DNA from: GCA-2717185 sp047517345
Lineage (GTDB): Bacteria; Pseudomonadota; Alphaproteobacteria; UBA8366; GCA-2717185
DNA length: 7,478 bases
Assembly: GCA_047517345.1 (NCBI GenBank)
Contig: JAKZTB010000268.1
Span: forward strand, 1-7,478
Reading direction: 5' to 3'
The notes under the pieces are model-generated. The model was not told where the DNA came from. It did no database searches and saw only the letters and a list, made by a program, of their open reading frames with translations. Numbering within the stretch: the first letter of the stretch is position 1; every line of letters starts with the position of its first letter. Positions 1 through 6,286 of this stretch are shown in pieces. The translations under genes and the position numbers were made by a program.

Positions 1-117
1 CTCGCCGCCGCCGGCTACAACTTCCGTCTCATCCTCAAATGGATCAGGCTTCTTTGCGCCTTCATCCGGAGATCATGCCTGACAATCCAAGCTCCGATGA
101 TAGTTCAATGGAGCTGA
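1..117 (+). pseudogene. IS5-family transposase, C-terminal tail (partial, runs off window start)
   Basis: Frame 1 is open from the first base and stops with TGA at 115-117. It reads LAAAGYNFRLILKWIRLL and then a short basic tail. The A-A-A-G-Y-N-[FL]-R-x-[IL] block followed by hydrophobic W/L-rich residues is the characteristic extreme C-terminus of many IS5-family DDE transposases. This is recognition by eye, not a database hit. Only about 38 codons lie inside the window, so whether the gene is intact upstream cannot be judged. The roughly 30 bp after the stop (to about position 150) would be the IS right end. I cannot verify the terminal inverted repeat without the left end. In the family, the protein catalyses cut-and-paste transposition of its element. 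Confidence 0.72.
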
Positions 118-150
118 AATTCCGTATTCTTCACGACCGACTATTTGAAT

Positions 151-216
151 CTAGTGTGATTCAGATCCAGAATCTCGCCGCATTCAATGCGGCGAACTTC
201 AGAATCATCACACTAG
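151..216. repeat. 66-bp TA-flanked nested palindrome, MITE-like
   Basis: The two halves fold back on each other. The outer arms CTAGTGTGAT (151-160) and ATCACACTAG (207-216) are perfect complements. The inner arms TCGCCGCATT (175-184) and AATGCGGCGA (186-195) are also perfect complements around one central base. The middle parts of the arms (161-174 and 196-206) pair imperfectly, with internal GATTC/GAATC complements at 158-162 and 170-174. A TA dinucleotide in a CTAG context sits at both ends (152-153 and 214-215). IS630/Tc1-mariner-type elements typically duplicate TA, often at CTAG, so a short non-coding palindrome with these ends fits a miniature IS630-type element. A REP-like palindrome or a bidirectional hairpin terminator is the alternative. 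It has no coding capacity. Confidence 0.55.
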
Positions 217-545
217 TCTGCGTTGGGTTCTCTCTGACATGGGCTAAGTGTAGCCGTCGCGGGACGAGGATCCTAGCCCGATGGACGCCTAAGCTTACTT
301 CTGGACCTGGCTATTCGCGACCGATTGGCGCATCGTGATTTTCTTCCGCTCTACCCCCGAAAGCTGACATTCGGTTCGCGTGGGCGGATTCGACGCCCCG
401 ATCAACCAACCCCGGCCTTACGCACGACAGATTGATCCGGCGCAAAGCGCCGCCGCGCCGAGGCGAACTCATCGAGGCCAACGATTGCCTGATCATGATC
501 GACACCCCTGGATTAAGAAGGTTAAACTCAGGTTTACAACGACAA
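217..545. other. Gene-free stretch with relic-like sequence
   Basis: I see no convincing gene here. Short open frames exist on both strands but lack a ribosome binding site and any recognisable domain. The segment around 345-375, read on the minus strand, encodes a peptide containing MSAFGG. From memory, this resembles a spurious ORF motif produced by short dispersed sequences that are common in Rhizobiales intergenic DNA; this is unverified. Small hairpins include GGCTA/TAGCC at 242-255 and TAAAC/GTTTA at 523-536. The latter lies just beyond the stop of the minus-strand MFS gene but has no T-tract, so it is a weak terminator candidate. A perfect 10-bp palindrome GATCATGATC sits at 491-500. 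Confidence 0.4.
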
Positions 546-2171
546 CTAGCGCGGATGCCGTAGCGTCCAGCCTAGAATAGTGGCGGGGATCATGGCCAAA
601 AGGAACACCAGCGCGATGGCGACAAATCCATCCTGAAAACCCATCGTATTCGCCTGCGCGTGAACGACCTTGCCGAGGTAATCTAGCGCTACGGGACCGT
701 GCAGCGATTTGGGAACACCGCCCGCCTCGAGTAACCCCTGGACACGGCCCAACATCTCGCGCGTCGCGGCGTTGCCCGCGGTCTGGGTCGCGACTAATAT
801 GTCGCTGTGAAACTGGGTGCGCCGCTCCATGATGACGACCAGCGTGTTGATGCCGAAGGCGCCGCCCAGGAGCAAAAAGAAATTCAACGCGCCCGTGCCC
901 TGGGTAAGTTTCGCGGCCGGTAGAGCACCGAGCGCCGCGCCGTTCATTGACGGGACGACGAAGGCAAGGCCGAGGCGCCCGATGAAAATGAATAGCACGA
1001 CGGTCCAGACCATCGTGTCGATATCGGTGCTGGCCATCAAAAACATGCTCGCCGAGAACAGCCCGAGCCCGAAAATTATCGGAAACTGCGCCGGCACCAG
1101 GTCGGACAAGCGACCCGACAGCGGCAGGACCACAACGGCGATCAAGCTACCCGGCAATATCAGGAACCCCGCGAGGGTCGGCGTGTATTCCTGCACCAGC
1201 TGCCCGAAAACCGGAAACACGTAAATCGTTGCAAAATTCCCCATGCCAAATATCAAGGCGACCGCGATCGCCGAAACAAACCGAGGATTGCGAAACAGCG
1301 ACATGTCAAGCAAACCGGCGTTGCGTCGAAATTGGGACAGGACGAAGCTGAAGCCAGAAGCAATCGCTATTGCGAACAGGGTGAGAATGCCATTCGAATG
1401 CCAGCCTTCGCGTTGCCCGTCGGCGATCGCCGTCATCAGGCAATACAGGGCCGTGCTCAATAGCGCGTAACCGAGCGCGTCGAAACGCGTCGCCCTCACA
1501 TGCGGCCGGTTTGAAGGCACGAACAACACGCCCATGACGAAAGCGAGCACCACCGGCGGCATCGGCGCGAGAAAAATGTAGCGCCAGCTCAACGTATCTA
1601 TGGTCAGCCCGCCGATGACGGGGCCCAGGCCAAGCGCGGTAACGATTCCCATACTGAAAAGGCCCATCGCGAAACCACGCCGCTCCGGTGGAAAGGCCTG
1701 GATCAGCATCAGCATCACCAGTGGCTGAAGGATGCCAGCGGCAAAACCTTGGAGTACGCGACCGAAAATAATGAATTCGAGTGTCGGGCCGAAGCCGCTG
1801 ACGGCGCTGCCGACAGAGAATATCACTAGGGCGAAGGAAAAGGTAAGGCGCTGTCCGAACCGTTCATTGAACCAGGCAAGCAATAATTGGCTCGCGGTCA
1901 TGGTCGCGAAAAAGGCAGTGGCGACGAATTGCGCCTCACTCTGTCCGACGCCGAATGCTCCCATTACATCCGGCACGGCAACGTTCGCGATAGTGGCGGA
2001 AAAGGCCATGGTGAAGAAGGCGGTCAGACCCGTTGCCGTGGCCAGCCAGCGATAGGCCGGACCATAGCGTGCGAACAGGTCGTCTAAGTCGTCGGACAAC
2101 GCCGGCTCATTCCTGAAATCGGTCGAATTCCCAGCAACGGTACCACCAGCCCATCGAGATGGTCGCAGCAT
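546..2171 (-). CDS. DHA2-family MFS multidrug efflux permease (EmrB/QacA-like)
   Basis: This 541-residue, strongly hydrophobic protein has the length and pattern of the 14-helix DHA2 drug:H+ antiporters of the inner membrane. After a polar N-terminus (about 1-41), helix 1 ends in N-V-A-V-P (63-67), the DHA2-style substrate-side motif. A motif-A-like loop N-E-R-F-G-Q-R lies at 102-108. A motif-B-like G-R-V-L-Q-G with R138 lies at 137-142. A motif C reading G-L-G-P-V-I-G-G lies at 181-188, followed by S-W-R-Y-I-F, typical of antiporters. The ATG at 2169-2171 has only a distant GGAG. An in-frame TTG at 2097-2099, preceded by AGGA, would give a start closer to the family-typical D-D-L-F-A-R-Y-G-P-A-Y-R-W, so the first about 24 residues may not be translated. 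No EmrA-type periplasmic adaptor is adjacent. An inverted repeat upstream suggests local repression. The substrate cannot be told from sequence. Confidence 0.9.
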   Translation of the reverse strand: MLRPSRWAGGTVAGNSTDFRNEPALSDDLDDLFARYGPAYRWLATATGLTAFFTMAFSATIANVAVPDVMGAFGVGQSEAQFVATAFFATMTASQLLLAWFNERFGQRLTFSFALVIFSVGSAVSGFGPTLEFIIFGRVLQGFAAGILQPLVMLMLIQAFPPERRGFAMGLFSMGIVTALGLGPVIGGLTIDTLSWRYIFLAPMPPVVLAFVMGVLFVPSNRPHVRATRFDALGYALLSTALYCLMTAIADGQREGWHSNGILTLFAIAIASGFSFVLSQFRRNAGLLDMSLFRNPRFVSAIAVALIFGMGNFATIYVFPVFGQLVQEYTPTLAGFLILPGSLIAVVVLPLSGRLSDLVPAQFPIIFGLGLFSASMFLMASTDIDTMVWTVVLFIFIGRLGLAFVVPSMNGAALGALPAAKLTQGTGALNFFLLLGGAFGINTLVVIMERRTQFHSDILVATQTAGNAATREMLGRVQGLLEAGGVPKSLHGPVALDYLGKVVHAQANTMGFQDGFVAIALVFLLAMIPATILGWTLRHPR

Positions 2172-2195
2172 ATTACGCGTGGTCGCTCCGCGAGC

Positions 2196-2208
2196 CTAAC
2201 GTTGTTAG
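2196..2208 (-). promoter_or_regulatory. Inverted repeat CTAAC-GTT-GTTAG, candidate repressor operator of the MFS gene
   Basis: A perfect 5+3+5 bp inverted repeat lies 25-37 bp upstream of the MFS start codon. Short TAAC/GTTA palindromes in this position are typical of TetR- or MarR-type repressors that control efflux pumps (family knowledge). No regulator gene is adjacent: the neighbouring sequence at 2211-2357 is an IS3 remnant. The cognate repressor is therefore unknown, and may have been displaced or lie elsewhere. Confidence 0.4.
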
Positions 2209-2210
2209 AT

Positions 2211-2330
2211 GAGCCGAGCGCTGATCTGTTCGATTACATTGAGGTGTTCTACGACCGAAAACGACGCCACGGTTACCTTGGCAACATCAGTCCGGATGAT
2301 TTAGAAGAGCAGACAACCGGATCTTTTTGA
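2211..2330 (+). pseudogene. IS3-family transposase OrfB, C-terminal remnant
   Basis: The + frame reads D-L-F-D-Y-I-E-V-F-Y-D-R-K-R-R-H-G-Y-L-G and continues N-I-S-P-D-D-L-E to a TGA at 2328-2330. This is the hallmark C-terminus of IS3-family OrfB integrases, whose usual form is (F/L)-x-Y-I-E-x-[FW]-Y-N-x-x-R-R-H-S-x-L-G-x-x-S-P. Only about 35-40 codons remain. Homology fades around 2211-2222, and the DDE catalytic core is absent, so the remnant is inactive. It sits directly against the operator region of the MFS gene on the opposite strand, showing that the left part of the element was lost by deletion or recombination. The stop is followed within a few bases by the matching terminal repeat. 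Confidence 0.85.
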
Positions 2331-2333
2331 ACT

Positions 2334-2357
2334 GTCCACTGAAATGGGGCAAGACCA
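2334..2357 (+). repeat. IS3-family right terminal inverted repeat
   Basis: Directly after the OrfB stop, the sequence begins GTCCACTGAAATGGGG and ends AAGACCA. IS3-group elements characteristically end this way, with GTCCACT near the inner side and a G-rich then AAG(A/T)CCA outer part. Position and orientation relative to the OrfB tail fit. The left partner repeat is not present in the window. Confidence 0.65.
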
Positions 2358-2392
2358 CGTTACGCACAAGAGACACCGCCACCATTCGTCGG

Positions 2393-2412
2393 CCCTCTCA
2401 TTTGTCAGAGGG
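2393..2412 (-). terminator. Weak hairpin overlapping the molybdoenzyme stop codon
   Basis: CCCTCT (2393-2398) and AGAGGG (2407-2412) are perfect complements separated by 8 bases. The stem overlaps the minus-strand stop codon at 2405-2407. No T-tract follows in the direction of transcription, so intrinsic termination is doubtful. It could instead protect the 3' end of the transcript or be chance. Confidence 0.2.
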
Positions 2413-4456
2413 GCGCAACCTCGACCATTGCATCGTACTTGGCCTGACCCACTGTAAAACGAAACATGCCAAGTGCCTTTTCCGGAAGCACCGGCGCACC
2501 TGAGGTGACGCGGTTCATGTTAACGCAACCATCGCGCATCCAAACGACACCCGCCGGAATCTGGTCGGTGATATGAGCTTTAGCCTCGAAAGCGCCGCGC
2601 TGGTTGTAAACGCGGACGGCGTCGCCATTTGACAGCATCCGTGTCTCCGCATCGTCCGGTGAAATCCACAGCTCTGACCCTGGATCTCGTTCGGCCAACA
2701 TTGGCAATGCCTGTCCGTGGTCATAGAAGGCATGGAACTGCGTGAGCGTCCGCCCCTGACAGAACGCCAACGGAAAATCCGCCGCCGCCTTCGCATCAGT
2801 TCGAGGCCTCGCCTCGTGGACCGGCAAGGGCGGCAATCCGGCTTCCTCGGCGCGCGCGGAATAGAATTCAATCTTGCCTGACGGCGTGTGGAACTCATTG
2901 GTCGGATAGGCGACATGAGAAATATTCAGGGCGGCATTGCCGCCATTCGCACGCAGCGCCGCGACCGTTGCGCGCCCTGTTGCCGGATGATCGAGGACGG
3001 CATCGAGCAACTCTTCCTGAGACGCCCAGGGATAAAAATCATCGACCCCAAGCCGATCGGCGAGCCCCTTCAAGACATCCTGCACCGGCCGCGCTTCACC
3101 GGCCGGTTCCAGAATCCGGTCCATAAGATACACGTGCGTGTTCGTCGCCTTGCAGCCGATATCCTCTAGCCATGCGGTGCCGGGAAGCACCACGTCGGCA
3201 TAACGGCGCGTGGTTTCGTTCATAAAAAGATCATGGCACACGACGAGATCGAGCTTATCAAGCGCCGCTTCTACGCTTTGCGTATCCGCATAGGAGGACA
3301 GCATGTTGGAGCCAAAAAGCAACAGCACGCGAACCCGTTCATCCGCAAGCGCTGCCGTAATTTCGGACATCTGGTCCGGAATGTATGACCCAGGCCGTCG
3401 CTTGGCGGTGTCGGCTATGTTCGCAAAATCAGCGCCGTGTGCTTTGCTGCCGTGGCGGGGGCCAAGCCCACCACCGGCTATCCCGTAGCTCCCGATCAGC
3501 GCCGGGAGACACGAAACCGCGCGTGCGGCCTGCCAACCATTGGCGCCTTTGTGGATGGAACTTCCGCCTAGGAGGATCATCGCCGGCTTGATGGTGGCGT
3601 AGGACCGGGCAAAGGCAGCAATCCGTTCCGCCTCTATTCCGGTCTCTCCCGCTGCCCATTGGGGGTCGAACGGCCGGACGTGCCGGGAGAGGTCTTCGAA
3701 ACCCACGCTGTGTTTCGCGACAAAATCGGCATCGAACAACCGCTCAACGATGATCACGTGCATCACGGCAAGAGCCAAAGCGGTGTCCGAACCCGGTCGG
3801 ATCAGCATGACTTCATCCGACTGGGCGGCAGCCTCCGTCTGCCTGACATCGATCGTCACAATTCTCGCCCCTCGCCGTTTCGCAGCGATCAGGTGTCTTG
3901 ATGTGTTTGGCTGGCTCGCCAGATTCGCTGCCCACATGACAATGAGCTCGGCATTCGCACCCATGTCCTCTTTCGTGTTGGTCTCGAGCGCGCCAGTGAG
4001 GCCCACGCCAAATCCGCCAAGCCCCCAACAGATCATGGCCGGTATCCAGTTCTGGCAGCCGTAGAGATTGGCGAAGCGCGTCAGCATCTGTACACCCGTA
4101 GCGATGCCGTAATTATTGGCGAGATTGCCATGACCGCCCCAGAGTGCAGTTGCTTCGCGTCCGGCCGCCTTGCTGCGCGCCGCAATGAGATTGAGAGCGT
4201 CATCCCAGCTCGCTTCCCGCCACGAGTCTTCGCTGCGGTGTTCGCGGATCAGGGGCTTCAGAACCCGTTTCGGGTTGCCTATAATCTGGCGTGACGCTTG
4301 GCCACGCACGCAGAGGAAACCTTTGCTATCAGGATTAGCCTTATCGCCCTTGATGCTAAGCAGATTTCCGTCCTTGACCTCGACCAGCATGCCGCACAGC
4401 GTCGGATGACAGTTCATCGGGCACATCGTCGATGTCGTCCGGATCGAGCTGTTCAT
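2405..4456 (-). CDS. Molybdopterin-dependent [4Fe-4S] oxidoreductase, DMSO-reductase superfamily
   Basis: This is a bis-MGD molybdoenzyme catalytic subunit of about 683 residues; its substrate is unknown. Numbered from the ATG at 4456, an N-terminal Fe4S4 domain (about 8-62) carries C12, C16, C21 and C49 (C-x3-C-x4-C-x27-C) followed by V-R-G-Q. The large molybdopterin domain spans about 63-480. The motif M-I-C-W-G contains C143, at the place where the family usually supplies the Mo ligand. The cofactor-binding C-terminal domain (about 565-680) shows L-W-I-S-P-D-D-A-E, N-G-D-A-V-R-V-Y-N and G-V-V-W-M. There is no twin-arginine leader, so it is probably cytoplasmic. No ferredoxin-like, membrane-anchor or maturation gene is adjacent, so the electron partner is unknown. 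It is shorter than typical NapA or FdhA and closer in size to the PhsA/PsrA or assimilatory classes. An in-frame GTG at 4504 would add 16 residues. I preferred 4456 because GGGAG lies 9 bases upstream. Confidence 0.9.
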   Translation of the reverse strand: MNSSIRTTSTMCPMNCHPTLCGMLVEVKDGNLLSIKGDKANPDSKGFLCVRGQASRQIIGNPKRVLKPLIREHRSEDSWREASWDDALNLIAARSKAAGREATALWGGHGNLANNYGIATGVQMLTRFANLYGCQNWIPAMICWGLGGFGVGLTGALETNTKEDMGANAELIVMWAANLASQPNTSRHLIAAKRRGARIVTIDVRQTEAAAQSDEVMLIRPGSDTALALAVMHVIIVERLFDADFVAKHSVGFEDLSRHVRPFDPQWAAGETGIEAERIAAFARSYATIKPAMILLGGSSIHKGANGWQAARAVSCLPALIGSYGIAGGGLGPRHGSKAHGADFANIADTAKRRPGSYIPDQMSEITAALADERVRVLLLFGSNMLSSYADTQSVEAALDKLDLVVCHDLFMNETTRRYADVVLPGTAWLEDIGCKATNTHVYLMDRILEPAGEARPVQDVLKGLADRLGVDDFYPWASQEELLDAVLDHPATGRATVAALRANGGNAALNISHVAYPTNEFHTPSGKIEFYSARAEEAGLPPLPVHEARPRTDAKAAADFPLAFCQGRTLTQFHAFYDHGQALPMLAERDPGSELWISPDDAETRMLSNGDAVRVYNQRGAFEAKAHITDQIPAGVVWMRDGCVNMNRVTSGAPVLPEKALGMFRFTVGQAKYDAMVEVAPL

Positions 4457-4465
4457 CGCGCCACA

Positions 4466-4470
4466 CTCCC
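4466..4470 (-). promoter_or_regulatory. Ribosome binding site deciding the molybdoenzyme start
   Basis: On the minus strand GGGAG is followed by nine bases and then ATG at 4456. The alternative GTG at 4504 has an AAGGA about 12 bases upstream, a less favourable spacing. The Fe4S4 domain begins soon after the ATG, so the shorter protein loses nothing conserved. Confidence 0.5.
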
Positions 4471-4536
4471 AACTTTTGGCTCGAATATGGTCCGAGCTGT
4501 CCACCCGCCAAAGGGATTCCTTGAAGAATAGCGGAT

Positions 4537-4549
4537 CCTAAAATTTAGG
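4537..4549 (-). promoter_or_regulatory. 13-bp palindrome CCTAAA-A-TTTAGG upstream of the molybdoenzyme
   Basis: Perfect 6-bp arms flank one central base. A possible minus-strand -10 box, TATTCT (complement of 4525-4530), lies 6 bases downstream of it in the direction of transcription, so the palindrome would sit in the promoter spacer. I find no good -35 hexamer. It is a candidate operator; the binding protein is unknown. Confidence 0.3.
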
Positions 4550-4969
4550 CTACCTGGCAGATAGGAGATTGTGACCGCAATAACGGCCAAACGGCGGCAG
4601 TCGTTAAGTTAGGTCGTCTCGTCTTGAAATGATACGCGTCGTTCGAAAACCGCACTTTACTTCCGGTAATTGATTGGACCACTCGTGCTCATAGGCTTAT
4701 CCCGGTTGTCGGGAAAAGCAGCTCCCACGCGTTTGCCGACAATCCGAAGGTCTAGATTTGCTGCGGCGCAAGAGTCCGTTTTGGCCACAAGCGGCTGTGA
4801 CACTCGCGGAGATCGACTTCCGCAGTTCCCCTAGCATCCGACATCAGCGCGGCGATATCGGCTTTTTGTTGATTCGCGTCCGGAATTTTCCAACACCGGG
4901 CGTGCCGAGCGACACTGCGTTTTGGTGACTATTGACCCGCTCCGGAAGTGGCGCACCGTGCGCCGCTTA
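4550..4969. other. Gene-free stretch, possible degraded coding or dispersed-repeat relic
   Basis: No gene can be supported. On the minus strand a 57-codon frame is open between a TAG at 4831-4833 and a TAA at 4657-4659. It includes R-I-V-G-K-R-V-G-A-A-F-P-D-N-R but has no ribosome binding site and no family I recognise. A second minus-strand frame contains L-G-T-P-G-V-G-K, superficially like a P-loop but without supporting flanks. Small inverted repeats are TCCCG/CGGGA at 4700-4714 and GGCGCA-CCG-TGCGCC at 4950-4964. The latter lies 5 bp beyond the end of the regulator gene on the minus strand and could be a weak terminator, although no T-run follows it. The region around 4760-4850 resembles, from memory only, dispersed intergenic sequence of Rhizobiales. 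Confidence 0.4.
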
Positions 4970-5896
4970 TCAACGATATCCTGAAATTATCATGCTCCAC
5001 GGATCTGCGCCGCAGCATGGTCTCGTCATCGACGGTGGCGCTACCAGCGTTCGGTCATGGTAGCTCTGGCGACGTTCGGCAGCCTCCTGTTCGTTTGGCT
5101 TTATCCAGAGGAAAATAGCGCTCAGAGCATCAACGGCTTTGCCAAAATACCCGACAGAGTACATTCCAGTTTTCAAGGTCTCCGAGACCGAAATTTCGTT
5201 GGCTTCAGGTTCGAGATTCCAATCCTGATTGGCGTCTTTAACCTGTACCCAGTCCAAGCGCGTATCGGGCGGTTTGTAATCCTTGTCGAGGTTGATGACA
5301 TACAGGAACGATTGTTTAACGATGGCTAAGTTGTCTTCGGTCGGGTTAGAAGAATACGCCACGCGCTCCAAATCATGGCGGCCGGTATCCGAATTTTGCG
5401 CATCGCGAATTTTGACCATGCTGGATCTATCGCTCACGATCTCGCGGTAAAGCGCGTCGGTAGCCATATCAGGCTCGATGCCCAATTCGCGCCGCAAAAC
5501 CCTGGCGCATGTCTGGTATTGGCGAACCGCGGCGCTCTTGCGACCCGCTCGGTAATGGAGGCGCATCACCGTCCGATGAACCGGTTCTTGCAATGGGTCG
5601 AGGGCAAGTAGTCGCCGGGCGGTTTCTATCGCGGCCGCATCGTACAAATCGTCGAATTGATGGTGCAGCAACTTATCCAGGGCAACGATCGCCATATCAA
5701 GCAACCGCTGTTGCTCGCCAAGAAGCCATTCTTCGAAAGTGTCTTCGGGAAGATAGAACCCCGCGAGCATCTCATCCTGATATAGCCGGACGGCCTTACT
5801 GAGCGAATTCGGCGTGCGTTCCGCGACAAGAGATTCGAACCTGCCTACGTCGATCTCGATCCGCGAGGAATTGAGCGTGACCGATCGGCTATTCAC
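4970..5896 (-). CDS. BTAD-domain portion of a SARP/AfsR-like transcriptional regulator (downstream half of a split gene)
   Basis: Residues about 16-154 form a bacterial transcriptional activator domain: D-V-G-R-F-E at the start, then W-L-L-G-E-Q-Q-R-L, then the diagnostic L-D-P-L-Q-E-P-V-H-R-T-V-M-R-L and L-R-R-E-L-G-I-E-P-D. In SARP proteins this helical, TPR-like domain follows a winged-helix DNA-binding domain. Here that domain lies directly upstream in another frame (5893-6147). The annotated GTG start at 5896 overlaps the upstream stop as GTGA. However, the same frame continues upstream with R-S-Q-G-R-N-A-L-I, which fits the normal domain linker, so a frameshift is likelier than a natural start. 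The roughly 150 residues after the BTAD domain (from about 155) match nothing I recognise: not adenylate cyclase, ATPase or clear TPR repeats. The last 25 or so may be out-of-frame sequence. Confidence 0.75.
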   Translation of the reverse strand: MNSRSVTLNSSRIEIDVGRFESLVAERTPNSLSKAVRLYQDEMLAGFYLPEDTFEEWLLGEQQRLLDMAIVALDKLLHHQFDDLYDAAAIETARRLLALDPLQEPVHRTVMRLHYRAGRKSAAVRQYQTCARVLRRELGIEPDMATDALYREIVSDRSSMVKIRDAQNSDTGRHDLERVAYSSNPTEDNLAIVKQSFLYVINLDKDYKPPDTRLDWVQVKDANQDWNLEPEANEISVSETLKTGMYSVGYFGKAVDALSAIFLWIKPNEQEAAERRQSYHDRTLVAPPSMTRPCCGADPWSMIISGYR

Positions 5897-6147
5897 AATA
5901 AGGGCGTTACGACCCTGACTGCGAGAGTCTTGCGAATGACATAGAGTGTTTGCGCCAAATTACGACGCGCCTGAACACCGCCTCGATCGCCCCACAACAA
6001 CGCGGCAAGCCTGTCGCGCCAGTGCGCCCTGCCGGCCGGTACCGCCAGATAGGCCAGCAGCGCCTCAGCCTTGCGCGAAGCCAGCGGCGGTCCACCCGTG
6101 CCAGTCAACTCAAAGCCGCCAAACAACCGTAATTTTAGCTTCGTCAT
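5893..6147 (-). CDS. Winged-helix DNA-binding portion of the SARP/AfsR-like regulator (upstream half, frameshifted)
   Basis: From the ATG at 6145-6147 the protein reads L-K-L-R-L-F-G-G-F-E-L, the typical opening of SARP DNA-binding domains. It continues with S-R-K-A-E-A-L-L-A-Y-L-A, R-D-R-L-A-A-L-L-W and A-R-R-N-L-A-Q-T-L-Y-V-I-R-K-T-L (61-75), the OmpR-like winged-helix pattern. After L75 the frame gives A-V-R-V-V-T-P-L-L and stops at 5893-5895, before any BTAD domain. Resuming one base back after L75 gives R-S-Q-G-R-N-A-L-I-V-N-S-R-S-V-T-L and runs into the BTAD half, so one base appears missing near 5918-5926. The open frame extends upstream to 6303, but that extension has no homology to the domain and overlaps the divergent regulatory region. 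The ribosome binding site is weak. The intact protein would be about 390 residues. Confidence 0.7.
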   Translation of the reverse strand: MTKLKLRLFGGFELTGTGGPPLASRKAEALLAYLAVPAGRAHWRDRLAALLWGDRGGVQARRNLAQTLYVIRKTLAVRVVTPLL

Positions 6148-6231
6148 GGCAAATACTCGTTGCCGCACGTCCGAGAGTACGACCAGCGGCTTTACTTGAA
6201 AAGCGAAAGAATCGACCGTTTCGGCCCACGA

Positions 6232-6286
6232 TATGCGGTTCTGATGAAATTTTGATTCGATTCTGACCGTCTTGTGATTCGATTTG
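6232..6286. promoter_or_regulatory. 11-bp-phased direct repeats, candidate SARP operator
   Basis: GATTCGATT occurs exactly at 6254-6262 and again at 6276-6284, 22 bp apart. Weaker matches fall on the same 11-bp register: TATGCGGTT at 6232, GATGAAATT at 6243 and GACCGTCTT at 6265. All five end in TT. SARP regulators are known to bind direct heptamer repeats phased at 11 or 22 bp, on one face of the helix. The array lies between the regulator start (6147) and the divergent permease start (6374), so it could serve both genes. Assignment to this regulator is inference. Confidence 0.45.

Noticed and set aside
523..536. Hairpin TAAAC-TCAG-GTTTA as a terminator of the MFS gene
   Set aside because: The stem is only 5 bp and AT-rich, and no T-tract follows on the minus strand.
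817..1224. Plus-strand open frame inside the MFS gene
   Set aside because: Antisense shadow of a strongly supported membrane protein; low-complexity composition and no ribosome binding site or domain.
4880..4925. Minus-strand peptide L-G-T-P-G-V-G-K resembling a P-loop (IstB-like)
   Set aside because: The frame stops within a few codons on one side and no other IstB or ATPase motif flanks it, so it is probably chance.
5918..5926. Programmed -1 frameshift site in the regulator
   Set aside because: The sequence at the break lacks a slippery heptamer and I saw no obvious downstream stimulatory hairpin, so a simple indel is favoured.
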